The notes under the pieces are model-generated. The model was given only the letters and a program-made list of their open reading frames with translations, was not told the DNA's origin and searched no databases. DNA of 64,000 nucleotides from NCBI RefSeq assembly GCF_000349325.1, contig NC_020504.1:1584053-1648052 (forward strand). Reading direction: 5' to 3'. Positions 1 to 8,273 of the stretch are shown one piece after another. Position numbers and translations under genes: made by a program. This stretch comes from Streptomyces davaonensis JCM 4913. Lineage in GTDB: Bacteria; Actinomycetota; Actinomycetes; Streptomycetales; Streptomycetaceae. Within the stretch, counting starts at the first letter, position 1. Each line of letters begins with the position of its first letter.

Positions 1-405
1 GATGAACGCGAGCGTGGCGGCGCGGCGGCCCCGGTAGCGCAGCCGGGCCAGCGCGTAGCCGGCGAGGGCCGAACCGACGCAGTTGGTCACGACGTTGGCG
101 GTGGCGACCTTCAGCGAGTTGAGGGCGTAGTCCCAGACCGGGATGGTGTCGGCGACGCGCTCGTAGTTGTGCAGGGTGGGGTCGCCCGGCAGGAACTTCG
201 GCGGGGAGGTGTAGATGTCCTCGGTGGGGCCCTTCAGCGAGGTGGACAGCTGCCACAGGAACGGGCCGACGGTGAGGGCGAGGACGGCGAGCAACAGGGC
301 GTAACGCAGGGCGAGTTCCCAGACGCGTACCCGCTTGCCGTGTTCGTCGGTGACCCGGGGCCCGGATTTCACGAGCTGTGGCCGTACCTTCTCGATGACG
401 CTCAT
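1..405 (-). CDS. Carbohydrate ABC transporter permease, MalG-like (partial, N-terminal 135 residues)
   Basis: The gene runs off the left edge, so only the first 135 codons are seen. The visible part begins MSVIEKVRPQLV, has one clear membrane segment at about residues 31-52 (ALRYALLLAVLALTVGPFLW), then a periplasmic-side stretch with SLKGPTED and a second helix starting near VATANVVTNCVGSALAGYAL. This is the usual N-terminal layout of the second (MalG/UgpE type) permease of CUT1 sugar importers. Its ATG overlaps the TGA of the upstream permease gene by 4 bp (ATGA), so the two are translationally coupled. It is the third gene of the operon after the binding protein. Sugar specificity cannot be told. 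The EAA loop lies outside the window. Confidence 0.9.
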   Translation of the reverse strand, partial: MSVIEKVRPQLVKSGPRVTDEHGKRVRVWELALRYALLLAVLALTVGPFLWQLSTSLKGPTEDIYTSPPKFLPGDPTLHNYERVADTIPVWDYALNSLKVATANVVTNCVGSALAGYALARLRYRGRRAATLAFI

Positions 406-1289
406 CCGTCCTCCCTCCGGTCGGCGCGCAGGACGAGCAGCATCAGCGCGACGGTGACGACGAAGACGACGACCGAGATCGCGGAGGCGTAGCCGACCCG
501 GCCGGTCAGACCCGTGCCGGTGCGCTGGACGAGCATCACGAGCGTGGTGTCCTCACCGGCGGGGCCGCCGCTCGGCCCGGCCATCAGGTAGACCTCCGAG
601 AACACCTTGAAGGCGGCCACCGACGACAGCGCCCCGACCAGCACCATGGTCGACCGGACCGCGGGGACGGTGACCGTGACGAAGCGCCGTACGGCGCCCG
701 CGCCGTCGACCGCGGCGGCCTCGTGGAGTTCGCGGGGGACGTTGGCGAGGGCCGCCAGGTAAATGATCATGTAGTAGCCGAGGCCCTTCCAGACCGTGAC
801 GGCCATGGCGCTGAGCAGCAGCAGCCACTGGTCGCTGAGGAATCCGACCCGGCCGACGCCGATGGTCTCCAGCAGCGAGTTCACCAGGCCGCGTTCGTCG
901 AGCAGCCACACCCAGATCAGCCCCACCACGACGATCGAGGCGACGACGGGGGTGTAGAAGGCGGAGCGGAAGAAGGCGATGCCGGGGATGTTCTTCTGCA
1001 CGAGCAGCGCCAGCAGCAGCGGCAGGATCACCAGCGCCGGGACCACACCGAGGACGTACAGCGTGCTGTTGCGCAGCCCGATCCAGAACATGTCGTCGTG
1101 CAGCAGCTCGCGAAAGTTGTCGAGGCCGATGAACTCGCCCTCGATCAGCGTGCGTCGGTCGGTGAAGGCGTTGACCAGGGTGGAGACGAACGGGTAGAGG
1201 ATGAAGACGCCGATGACCAGCAGGCCGGGAGCGGCGAACAGCCAGGGGCTCAGCGGCAGTTGACGCCGCACCCGGGACACGGTGGCCAT
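402..1289 (-). CDS. Carbohydrate ABC transporter permease, MalF/UgpA-like
   Basis: This 295-residue polytopic membrane protein has six predicted helices, the first at about residues 15-38. The cytoplasmic EAA loop that docks the ATPase is visible around residues 188-207 as EAAAVDGAGAVRRFVTVTVP, the family signature of CUT1 sugar permeases. Length and order match MalF/UgpA-type subunits. It starts only 2 bp after the stop of the binding-protein gene and overlaps the next permease by 4 bp, so it is the middle gene of an import operon. No ATPase gene is in view; many Streptomyces importers share the single MsiK ATPase, which I infer here. Confidence 0.93.
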   Translation of the reverse strand: MATVSRVRRQLPLSPWLFAAPGLLVIGVFILYPFVSTLVNAFTDRRTLIEGEFIGLDNFRELLHDDMFWIGLRNSTLYVLGVVPALVILPLLLALLVQKNIPGIAFFRSAFYTPVVASIVVVGLIWVWLLDERGLVNSLLETIGVGRVGFLSDQWLLLLSAMAVTVWKGLGYYMIIYLAALANVPRELHEAAAVDGAGAVRRFVTVTVPAVRSTMVLVGALSSVAAFKVFSEVYLMAGPSGGPAGEDTTLVMLVQRTGTGLTGRVGYASAISVVVFVVTVALMLLVLRADRREDG

Positions 1290-1291
1290 CG

Positions 1292-2584
1292 CTACCCCTG
1301 CTGCTGGAGGAGCCGGTCGCAGGCCTCGACAGCGTTGTCAAGCGCTTCCTTTGGGCTCTCCTTGCCCTGGAGCGCCTTGGCGACCTCGTTGCGCAGCTCG
1401 GTCTTCATCTGCTCGCTGAACAGCACCGGCGTGTAATTGACCGCGTTCTTCAGCGACTTGGCGGCGGCGATCCGCACCCGTGTCTCGTCGGTCCCGTCCT
1501 CCTTCGTGAAGTACGGGTCGTCCAGCGACCCTGCCGTGCTCGGGAAGATCGCGACCTTCTTGGCGAAGGACATCTGGTGCTCGGCGTCGGTGACGTAGTG
1601 CGCGAAGGCGACGGCGGCGGGCTTCCGCTTGGTCTGGGAGTTGACCATCACGCCCATCACGTACATGTTGACGTGCCCCGTGCTGGTGATCTGGTCGGTG
1701 ATGCCGATGTTCTTGTACAGGTTCGGCGCCTGCTTCTTGAAGTTGCCGAGGTCCAGGGCGCTGCCGGGGTTCATGGCGACAGCCTCGGTGAGGAACTTCT
1801 TCCCGGACGACTCCGGGGTGGCGGTGAGCGCCTGCGGGTCGAGGGCCTTGGCGTCGTACAACTCCTTGTACTTGGTGAGAAGTTCGACCCCCTTGGCGTC
1901 GTTGAAGGCGAAGCCGGTGCCCTCGTCGTTCATCAGCGGGACGCCGTAGCGCCCGAAGTCCTCGACGGTGGGGACATTGGCGAGGGTGGCGACCTTGCCG
2001 TCGGTCTTCTCCGCGATGGTCAGGGCGTTCGCGAAGAGTTCGTCGTACGTCGTCGGCGGCTGGTCGGCGTCGAGCCCCGCTTCCTTGAACAGGGACTTGT
2101 TGTAGAACAGCGGGCCGGTGTTGAGGTACCAGGGGAAGGCGTACGTGCCGCCCATGCCCGGTATCCGGTGGCTGGCCCAGGCGCCGTCCAGGTACTCCTT
2201 CTTGTACTGGGCGGCGTCCTTGTCCAGGTCCGCCGCGAGGCCCGCCTTGGCGAGCGGGGCGACCAGGTCGGGCGAGACGTTGACGACGTCGGGCAGGGTG
2301 CCGCCGGCCGCGTCCGCGCTGATCTTGTCGGCGTAACCCTCGGCGGGCTGGTCGACCCATTTGACGTTGGTGCCCGGGTACTTCTTCTCGAAGTCGGCGA
2401 TCAGCCCTTCGAAGTAGTCCTTGAAGTTCGCTCTCAGGTTCCAGGTCTGGAAAGTGATGTCGCCCTCGATCTTGCCGGAGGCGTCGGAGGAGCCCCCTCC
2501 GTCGTCACCGGAGCCGCAGGCACTGAGCGGCAGGACGACACAGACGGCGAGAGCGGCAGCGAGGTTTCTGCGGGAAACGGGCAC
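1292..2584 (-). CDS. Sugar ABC transporter substrate-binding lipoprotein
   Basis: The 430-residue protein opens with a lipoprotein signal peptide (MPVSRRNLAAALAVCVVLPL) ending in the lipobox LSAC, so Cys23 would be lipidated and the protein anchored outside the membrane. A Gly/Ser/Asp-rich linker follows, then an extracellular solute-binding family 1 fold with segments such as ITFQTWN, the EKKYPGTNVKWV stretch and GTYAFPWYLNTGPLFYNKSLF. It is the first gene of the operon and divergent from the LacI-type regulator at 2771. The ligand is presumably an oligosaccharide, inferred from family and from the LacI neighbour; nothing identifies the sugar. Confidence 0.93.
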   Translation of the reverse strand: MPVSRRNLAAALAVCVVLPLSACGSGDDGGGSSDASGKIEGDITFQTWNLRANFKDYFEGLIADFEKKYPGTNVKWVDQPAEGYADKISADAAGGTLPDVVNVSPDLVAPLAKAGLAADLDKDAAQYKKEYLDGAWASHRIPGMGGTYAFPWYLNTGPLFYNKSLFKEAGLDADQPPTTYDELFANALTIAEKTDGKVATLANVPTVEDFGRYGVPLMNDEGTGFAFNDAKGVELLTKYKELYDAKALDPQALTATPESSGKKFLTEAVAMNPGSALDLGNFKKQAPNLYKNIGITDQITSTGHVNMYVMGVMVNSQTKRKPAAVAFAHYVTDAEHQMSFAKKVAIFPSTAGSLDDPYFTKEDGTDETRVRIAAAKSLKNAVNYTPVLFSEQMKTELRNEVAKALQGKESPKEALDNAVEACDRLLQQQG

Positions 2585-2672
2585 CGTGAACCGGCCTCCT
2601 TCGGGGTGGATTCGGTCGACGACGACAGACCTTGCACGGCGCCGCGCGGGCCCGTCAATGCATCGCGCAGTG

Positions 2673-2726
2673 CTAATTGCATTAGTGACTAATGCGCATT
2701 AGGTTGGCGCAGCTGAACCGCATTAG
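2673..2726. promoter_or_regulatory. Array of ATTAG/CTAAT half-sites, probable LacI-type operators
   Basis: The divergent promoter region holds CTAAT at 2673, ATTAG at 2681, CTAAT at 2689, ATTAG at 2698 and a further ATTAG at 2722. They form overlapping dyads: CTAAT-TGC-ATTAG (2673-2685), CATTAGT-G-ACTAATG (2680-2694) and the perfect 14-bp palindrome CTAATGCGCATTAG (2689-2702). The region is far more AT-rich than its surroundings. LacI-family regulators commonly bind such palindromes between themselves and the transport operon they control, so autoregulation plus repression of the import operon is the simplest reading. Confidence 0.7.
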
Positions 2727-2770
2727 TGCACACTGGTGGCCGGAATGTGTCGGAGGAATGGGGAGACACC

Positions 2771-3817
2771 GTGGCAGGCAGGCGGTCACCGGCCCGGCGG
2801 CCCACGATGAAGGACATCGCGCGGCATGCCGGGGTCTCGCAGAGCGCGGTGTCGTTCGCGCTCAACGGGCGGGCCGGGGTCTCGGAGGAGACCCGGGAGC
2901 GGGTGCGCCAGGTGGCCGAGGAGCTGGGTTGGCGGCCGAGCACGGCGGCGCGGGCCCTGTCCGGGGAGGGTGCGGCGACGGTCGGCTTCGTGCTGGCGCG
3001 GCCGGCGGACACGCTCGGCGTGGACTCCTTCTTCCTCCAACTGGTCTCCGGCATACAGGAGGTGCTGGCCGAGCGTCATCTCGGGCTGCTGTTCCAGGTG
3101 GTGGAGGACGTCGCCGACGAGTGCGCGGTGTACCGGCGCTGGTGGGCCGAGCACCGGGTGGACGGGGTGCTGGTGGTCGACCCCCGCACCGACGACCCCC
3201 GGCCCGACCTCCTCGACGAACTGGGCCTGCCCGCCGTGGTGATCGGCGGCGCGCCCGAGGAGCGCCATCCGGGTCTGTCCACGGTGTGGGCGGACGACGC
3301 GGGCGCGATGGCGTCGGTGGTGGACGGTCTGCACGCCCTCGGCCACCGCCGGATCGTGCACATCGCGGGCCTGCCCGGTCTCGCGCACACCGAACGCCGG
3401 ATCCGCACCCTGGCCGCCGAGGCCGCCCGGCGCGGTCTCACCGAGGTGCAGTCCGTGACCACGGACTACTCGGACGCGGCAGCGGCGGCGGTGACCCGGC
3501 GGGTCTTGCGGGCCGACGCTCCCCCGACCGCGCTGATCTACGACAACGACGTGATGGCCGTCGCCGGGGTCGCCGCCGCCACCGAACTGGGCTTCTCGGT
3601 ACCGGCCGAGGTGTCGGTGGTGGCCTGGGAGGACTCGGCACTGTGCCGCATGGTCAAGCCCTGGCTGTCCGCCCTCTCCCGGGACAGCGTCGAGTTCGGC
3701 CGCACGGCGGCCCGCGAGCTGACGGCCCTGCTGGACGGTGGCCCGGCCCGGACGGTACGGGTGCCGGTGCCGCGGTTGATCGAGCGGGACAGTACGGGGG
3801 TGGCCCGACGGAGCTGA
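2771..3817 (+). CDS. LacI-family transcriptional regulator of the adjacent sugar import operon
   Basis: I chose the GTG at 2771 because GGAGA lies 4 bp before it and because homologues begin shortly before the helix-turn-helix; this gives 348 residues. The DNA-binding domain (residues about 13-60) reads TMKDIARHAGVSQSAVSFAL, with the hinge helix around PSTAARALSG. The rest is the periplasmic-binding-protein-like effector domain (SFFLQLVSGIQEVL, DVMAVAGVAAATELGF, VSVVAWEDSALC), which usually binds a sugar. It is divergent from the transporter genes and sits beside the ATTAG array, so it most likely represses that operon until the sugar is present. Confidence 0.92.
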   Translation: MAGRRSPARRPTMKDIARHAGVSQSAVSFALNGRAGVSEETRERVRQVAEELGWRPSTAARALSGEGAATVGFVLARPADTLGVDSFFLQLVSGIQEVLAERHLGLLFQVVEDVADECAVYRRWWAEHRVDGVLVVDPRTDDPRPDLLDELGLPAVVIGGAPEERHPGLSTVWADDAGAMASVVDGLHALGHRRIVHIAGLPGLAHTERRIRTLAAEAARRGLTEVQSVTTDYSDAAAAAVTRRVLRADAPPTALIYDNDVMAVAGVAAATELGFSVPAEVSVVAWEDSALCRMVKPWLSALSRDSVEFGRTAARELTALLDGGPARTVRVPVPRLIERDSTGVARRS

Positions 3818-3856
3818 ACGGCTCCCGCCGCACCCTGCCAGGGGGACAATGGCCGT

Positions 3857-4864
3857 ATGCGCCTGCGGAGACTGGCCAGTGCCGCCGCCGGGCTGTCGCT
3901 GCTGCTGGCGATGGGCTGCACGGGCGGCGGGGAGAAGGCCGCGCCCACAAACCCCGCCGCCCGTACGACAACTGCCTCCCCCTCCCCCACACCCGTCGAC
4001 CCGGTGTCGATCCAGGCGCTGATCCAGCGCGACCACACCGGCTCCGACCTCCGCCTCGGCACCGTCCTGGCCCGCACCGACGCCTACACCTCGTACGCGG
4101 TGACGTACGAGAGCGACGGACTGACGATCTCGGGGCTGATGAACATCCCCCGCGGCAAGGGGCCCTTCCCGGCGCTGGTGCTCGCGCACGGCTATATCGA
4201 CCCCGCCGTCTACACCACCGGCCGGGGTCTGGCCCGCGAACAGGACCTGCTCGCCCGCGAGGGCTATGTCGTCCTGCACTCCGACTACCGCAACCACGCC
4301 CGCTCCGACGACGACCCCGACAACAACGTGAACCTGCGTCTCGGCTACACCTCGGACGTCATCGGCGCGGTGCTGGCCCTGCGCGGTTCGGGCCGTCCGG
4401 AGATCGACCCCGACCGGATCGGGCTGCTCGGGCGCTCGATGGGCGGCGGGGTCGTGTACAACACCCTGGTCGTGGCGCCCGGTCTGGTGGACGCGGCCGT
4501 GGTCTTCGCACCCGTCAGCGGCAGACCGCAGGACAACATCGACCGCTTCCAGCGCGGCGAGGGCGACCCGATCGCCGCCGAGATCGACGCCGCGCACGGC
4601 ACACCCGAGGAGAACCCGGAGTTCTGGCGCAACGTCTCCCCGCTGACCTTCGTGCACCGAGTCACCGAGCCCCTCCTCATCCACCACGGCACCGCCGACG
4701 ACACCTGCCCCCTCGCCTGGTCCAAGCGCACGGTCGCGGCGTTCGAGGCGGCCGGCAAGGACGTGGAACTGCGCGAGTACCCGGGCGAGGGGCACACCTT
4801 CGGCCCGCAGTGGCCGCGGTCGATGGTGGCGACGACGGCGTTCTTCGAGCGGCATCTGCGTTGA
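3857..4864 (+). CDS. Lipoprotein alpha/beta-hydrolase (prolyl-oligopeptidase/dienelactone-hydrolase-like)
   Basis: A 335-residue protein with a lipoprotein signal: hydrophobic core LASAAAGLSLLLAMG and a lipobox ending at Cys22, followed by a low-complexity Thr/Pro/Ser linker to about residue 52. The catalytic core is an alpha/beta-hydrolase. LVLAHGYIDP supplies the oxyanion region, GRSMGGG places the nucleophile at Ser194, HHGTADDTCP carries the probable acid and EYPGEGHTFGP the catalytic His near the C-terminus. It resembles S9-type peptidases and dienelactone hydrolases, so an extracytoplasmic esterase or peptidase role is likely. The start ATG follows a weak GGGGGACAAT region. Substrate unknown. 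Confidence 0.85.
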   Translation: MRLRRLASAAAGLSLLLAMGCTGGGEKAAPTNPAARTTTASPSPTPVDPVSIQALIQRDHTGSDLRLGTVLARTDAYTSYAVTYESDGLTISGLMNIPRGKGPFPALVLAHGYIDPAVYTTGRGLAREQDLLAREGYVVLHSDYRNHARSDDDPDNNVNLRLGYTSDVIGAVLALRGSGRPEIDPDRIGLLGRSMGGGVVYNTLVVAPGLVDAAVVFAPVSGRPQDNIDRFQRGEGDPIAAEIDAAHGTPEENPEFWRNVSPLTFVHRVTEPLLIHHGTADDTCPLAWSKRTVAAFEAAGKDVELREYPGEGHTFGPQWPRSMVATTAFFERHLR

Positions 4865-4957
4865 TCCGCACTCTCGACTCGGGGCCCGGCGACAGGCAGA
4901 GTTCTCCTCGACGTACCCGCGAGTAATCCTCTGCGCAGTACCTGAAGGAGCCCCTCT

Positions 4958-6304
4958 GTGACCACCTGGGTCGGCCGGACCGCCGTCGAGATCGCCGCCG
5001 CCGTACGGGAGAAGCGGGTCACGCCCCGGGAGGTGGTCGCCGAGCATCTTGAGCGGATCGCGCGCCTGGACGGCCGGGTCGGCGCCTTCCGCAAGGTGCG
5101 CGGCAAGGCGGCGCTCGCCGAGGCCGAGGCCCTGGGCGAGCGCGGCGATCTGGCCGAACTGCCGCTGGCGGGCGTCCCGGTGGCGGTCAAGGACAATCTC
5201 GCGGTGACCGGCGAGTCCCTGCGCGTGGGCTCCGCCGCGACCTCGGAGGCTCCCTGCCCCGGTGACCACGTCACCGTGGAACGGCTGCGCGCGGCGGGCG
5301 CCGTGGTGGTGGGGCTGACCAACGTGCCGGAGCTGTGCGTGTTCGGCACCACGGACGGCGTGCACGGCATCGCCCGCAACCCGTGGGACACCACGCGCTC
5401 GGCGGGCGGTTCGTCGGGCGGCAGCGCGGCCGCGGTCGCCGCGGGCCTGGTACCGATCGCCCTCGGCAACGACGGCATGGGTTCGCTGCGCATACCCGCG
5501 GCCAACTGCGGTCTGGTGACTCTCAAGCCGGGCCGGGGCCTGGTACCGGCGGGCATCGGCGAGGGCGACTGGTTCGGCATGTCGGAGAACGGGCCGCTGG
5601 CGACGACCGTCGAGGACGCCCGCCTGGTGCTGTCGGTGCTGGCCGACGCGGAACTCCCGCCGGGTCCTGAGCCGACGGCGCGCCGGATCGCGGTGTCGCT
5701 GCGCAGCCCGATCGCCGGGATCGCGGTGAGCGCCCCCTACCGCGCGGCCGCCCGGGAGACGGCGGGCCTGTTGATCAAGGCGGGCCACCAGGTGCGCCGC
5801 GCCGATCCTCCCTACCCGCTCTCGCTGAGCCTCACCTCCCTCGCCCACTGGACGGCGGGCACCTCGGTCGACGCGCAGGGCCTGGACCGACGCCTGCTGA
5901 CCCGCCGTACCCGGGTCCACGCGGCGATCGGGCGCCGCTTCGTGGGCCTGGTCCGTGACGGCGAGAGCCGCCAGGAACTGCGCCGACGCCTCGAACCGTT
6001 CTTCGAGCAGTACGACGTCCTGCTCACCCCGGCGCTGGCCCGCCGCTCCCCCGAGGCCGCGCCCTGGCACGAGCGGGGCTGGCTGCGCAACGTCATGGCG
6101 AACACCAACTACTCGCCCTTCACCCCGCCTTGGAACCTCACGGGCTGGCCCGCCCTGGTCGTCCCCGCCGGCACCCTCCCCTCCGGCGCCCCCAGCGCCG
6201 TACAGCTCGTCGGACGTCCGGGCGCGGAGACCGAACTGCTCGAGCTGGCGGCCCAATTGGAGCGGGCGCGCCCTTGGCAGCGGACGGCGCCGCTGGAGGA
6301 CTGA
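4958..6304 (+). CDS. Amidase (amidase-signature family)
   Basis: This 448-residue protein starts at GTG 4958, with GAAGGAG 7 bp upstream. The amidase-signature triad is visible: Lys78 in AVKDN, the cis-Ser at Ser152 in GGSSGGS, and the nucleophile Ser176 in NDGMGSLRIPAANCGL. The length is typical of the family. Such enzymes hydrolyse carboxamides or peptide-amide bonds in the cytoplasm; specificity is not predictable. It lies 93 bp after the hydrolase gene on the same strand and may be co-transcribed with it, though the gap is large enough for its own promoter. No signal peptide is seen. Confidence 0.92.
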   Translation: MTTWVGRTAVEIAAAVREKRVTPREVVAEHLERIARLDGRVGAFRKVRGKAALAEAEALGERGDLAELPLAGVPVAVKDNLAVTGESLRVGSAATSEAPCPGDHVTVERLRAAGAVVVGLTNVPELCVFGTTDGVHGIARNPWDTTRSAGGSSGGSAAAVAAGLVPIALGNDGMGSLRIPAANCGLVTLKPGRGLVPAGIGEGDWFGMSENGPLATTVEDARLVLSVLADAELPPGPEPTARRIAVSLRSPIAGIAVSAPYRAAARETAGLLIKAGHQVRRADPPYPLSLSLTSLAHWTAGTSVDAQGLDRRLLTRRTRVHAAIGRRFVGLVRDGESRQELRRRLEPFFEQYDVLLTPALARRSPEAAPWHERGWLRNVMANTNYSPFTPPWNLTGWPALVVPAGTLPSGAPSAVQLVGRPGAETELLELAAQLERARPWQRTAPLED

Positions 6305-6423
6305 GGCTCCGTCGGAATTGTTGTTCCGCGATCCGGATCTTTGGTGTTTCTGCCAGTACGGACGCTCTGCGTGATGTGGAGAGACTGCCAAGGACATGAC
6401 CGAGGCAGCGGAAGGACACCACG

Positions 6424-7164
6424 GTGAGCGTGCAGCAGTACGACAAGATCGGTGAGGCGTTCGAGGGCTTCAAGTCCCTGCCGTTGACGCGATATGCGGA
6501 GGTGCCGGGCTTCCTGGGCCTGGTCGGTGACGTGAGCGGTAAGTCGGTCCTCGACCTCGCCTCCGGCACCGGTTTCTACAGCCGGGAGTTCAAGCGGCGC
6601 GGCGCCACGGACGTGCTCGGCATCGACATCTCGGGGGAAATGGTCGCCGCCGCGCAGAGGCTGGAGGACCAGGATCCGCTGGGTGTGCGCTACGAGGTGG
6701 GCGATGTCGCCGAACTGCGCTCCCTGGAGCGACGCTTCGACATCGCCGCCGGCGTCCAGTTGCTCAACTACGCGCCCGACATCGCCACTCTGGAGCGCAT
6801 GTGCCGCCATGTGCACCAAAGCCTGGCGCCCGGCGGCGAGTTCTTCGTGCTCTGCCAGTCGCCCGACTACCGTCCCGACCCGGCGGTCCTTCAGAAGTAC
6901 GGCTTCCGCTGCGAGCCGACCGGCGAGGAGACCGAGACCGGACCGCGCTTCCGGGTCACGGCGCTGCTGAACCCGCCGATCGGGATCGAAGTGGCCGCCC
7001 CGCGCCGCGAGGTCTACGAAGCGGCCCTGACGGCGGCCGGGTTCAGCGAGCTGACCTGGGTGCCGCTGGAGGTTTCCGAGGCCGGGGTGCGCGAGTTCGG
7101 CGCGGACTTCTGGGCCGACTACCTGGTCAACCCCCCGCTGGAGATGCTGCGCTGCCGCGCCTGA
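6424..7164 (+). CDS. Class I SAM-dependent methyltransferase
   Basis: The 246-residue protein starts at GTG 6424, preceded by GGAAGGA. It has the Rossmann methyltransferase fold: motif I VLDLASGTGFYS (residues 43-53), acidic loop GIDIS (66-70), GDVAEL and LLNYAPDIATLERMCRHV. It resembles the toxoflavin-synthase/UbiE-like small-molecule methyltransferases that carry a C-terminal region of unknown role. Acceptor unknown. It stands alone on the plus strand, convergent with the acetyltransferase at 7177-7659. Confidence 0.88.
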   Translation: MSVQQYDKIGEAFEGFKSLPLTRYAEVPGFLGLVGDVSGKSVLDLASGTGFYSREFKRRGATDVLGIDISGEMVAAAQRLEDQDPLGVRYEVGDVAELRSLERRFDIAAGVQLLNYAPDIATLERMCRHVHQSLAPGGEFFVLCQSPDYRPDPAVLQKYGFRCEPTGEETETGPRFRVTALLNPPIGIEVAAPRREVYEAALTAAGFSELTWVPLEVSEAGVREFGADFWADYLVNPPLEMLRCRA

Positions 7165-7176
7165 CCTGCCGGGCCC

Positions 7177-7659
7177 TCACAGGGCCTTGTGCATGATGTG
7201 CAGCCCCACCAACCCGTGCCGGGGATGGTCGAAGGCCTCCGGGACCGTGCCGAGGATCGTGAAGCCGAGGGACGTCCAGAGCCCCACGGCCGGGTTGGTC
7301 TCGACGACGGAGTTGAACACCATGGCGCGGTAGCCCTGCGCCTTGGCGGCCGTCAGGACGTGGTCGGCGAGGCGACGGCCGATGCCGCGGCCCGCGTGGT
7401 CCGGGTCGACCATGAAGCCCGCGTTGGCGACATGGGCGGCGGGGCGGCCGTAGTTGGGGGTGAGGTAGGCGGAGGCGACGATCGCGCCTGTCTCGTCCTC
7501 GACGACGTATACACGCTTCGGCGGATTCATCCACAGGACCCGGGCGGCCTCTTCGGAGGTGTCCGGGTCCCAGGAGTAGGTCTCGCCGGCGGAGACGACG
7601 CGATGCCAGAAAGGCCAGATCCGCGGCCAGTCCTCGGCCACGGCTTCTCTGATCAGCAT
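7177..7659 (-). CDS. GNAT-family N-acetyltransferase
   Basis: A 160-residue protein of standard GNAT size. It begins MLIREAVAEDWPRIWPFW, followed by the beta-strand NAGFMVDPDHAGRGIGRRL, whose R/Q-x-x-G-x-G/A pyrophosphate loop (HAGRGIG) binds acetyl-CoA. It ends with the strand MVFNSVVETNPAVGLWTSLGF. It is close to the phosphinothricin/L-methionine-sulfoximine acetyltransferase-like and uncharacterised YhhY-type members. The acceptor cannot be assigned. Its 3' end faces the methyltransferase gene; upstream on the same strand is the 57-codon gene at 7720-7893, possibly in one transcript. Confidence 0.88.
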   Translation of the reverse strand: MLIREAVAEDWPRIWPFWHRVVSAGETYSWDPDTSEEAARVLWMNPPKRVYVVEDETGAIVASAYLTPNYGRPAAHVANAGFMVDPDHAGRGIGRRLADHVLTAAKAQGYRAMVFNSVVETNPAVGLWTSLGFTILGTVPEAFDHPRHGLVGLHIMHKAL

Positions 7660-7719
7660 GGGCGCCAGTCTCGCACGCCCATGCGATGGTCACCTTCGGA
7701 TAAATCCCGTTCGGCGCCT

Positions 7720-7893
7720 TCAGTCCACGCTGGGCAGGATGTGGGGTTCGGCGAGGTCGTCCTCGTATCCCGCGAGGCGGATCGGGGCGGACCGGGCCCA
7801 CACGTCCAGGCTGCCGAGCTCTCCGGACCGGCCGCCCGCTGGCTCCGGGCGCTCCTCGGGGCGTTGATCGTGCTTTGTCTTCTCCGGTGTCAC
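7720..7893 (-). CDS. Small acidic protein of 57 residues, function unknown
   Basis: The GTG at 7893 has a strong AAGGAG ribosome-binding site 7 bp upstream, and the codons are strongly GC3-biased. These are the reasons for calling a gene this small. The product starts VTPEKTKHDQRPEERPEP, is charged and disordered-looking at the front, and ends in a patterned tail: VWARSAPIRLAGYEDD then LAEPHILPSVD. It has no cysteine, membrane segment or signal peptide. A leader-like front half with a compact tail would suit a peptide precursor or a small regulatory protein, but I do not recognise the family. It lies 60 bp upstream of the GNAT gene on the same strand. Confidence 0.7.
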   Translation of the reverse strand: MTPEKTKHDQRPEERPEPAGGRSGELGSLDVWARSAPIRLAGYEDDLAEPHILPSVD

Positions 7894-8273
7894 CGCGCAC
7901 TCCTTATGTGTCGGGTCACCCTCGGGACCACCTGCGCCGGGCCGCTGCGCCCGGCGTCTGGAGCCCGCTCGGGTATGAATCGATGCGTTTCGGACGCGGT
8001 GGCGCCGGTTTCTCGTACGGAGCACGTGGGTGCGGGTGGGACCCCGTGCTGTTGTCCGTCCGCTACAGAGTAACCAAATGAGCGGGCCCCCGCTCGATGG
8101 GGCTGAAAACTCGGGGTTACTGTCTGAAGTCGTCCTGTTTTCTCCCCCCACACCGCCACTTGGGTCGCCCTGCACCTCATCGAGCACGCAATTCAGGTCC
8201 TGTTGGCCGTATCGCAAGCCACCCATGATCTGCTGACGGACGGCAACGGCTTGTCCGGCGGGAGGACTGGCGC
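7894..8273. other. Intergenic region of 380 bases, divergent promoters presumed
   Basis: This region separates the 57-codon gene (minus) from the hypothetical gene at 8274 (plus), so it should hold both promoters. It is less GC-rich than its neighbours in places (around 8060-8150). I find no convincing long inverted repeat, RNA gene or further ORF with a ribosome-binding site. The only clear signals are the AAGGAG for the minus gene at 7900-7905 and GGGAGGA just before 8274. Confidence 0.5.

Noticed and set aside
2786..6397. A 1203-codon open frame on the minus strand.
   Set aside because: It runs antisense to the LacI, hydrolase and amidase genes, which have clear family motifs. High GC makes long empty frames common; the translation is Arg/Gly/His-rich without domains.
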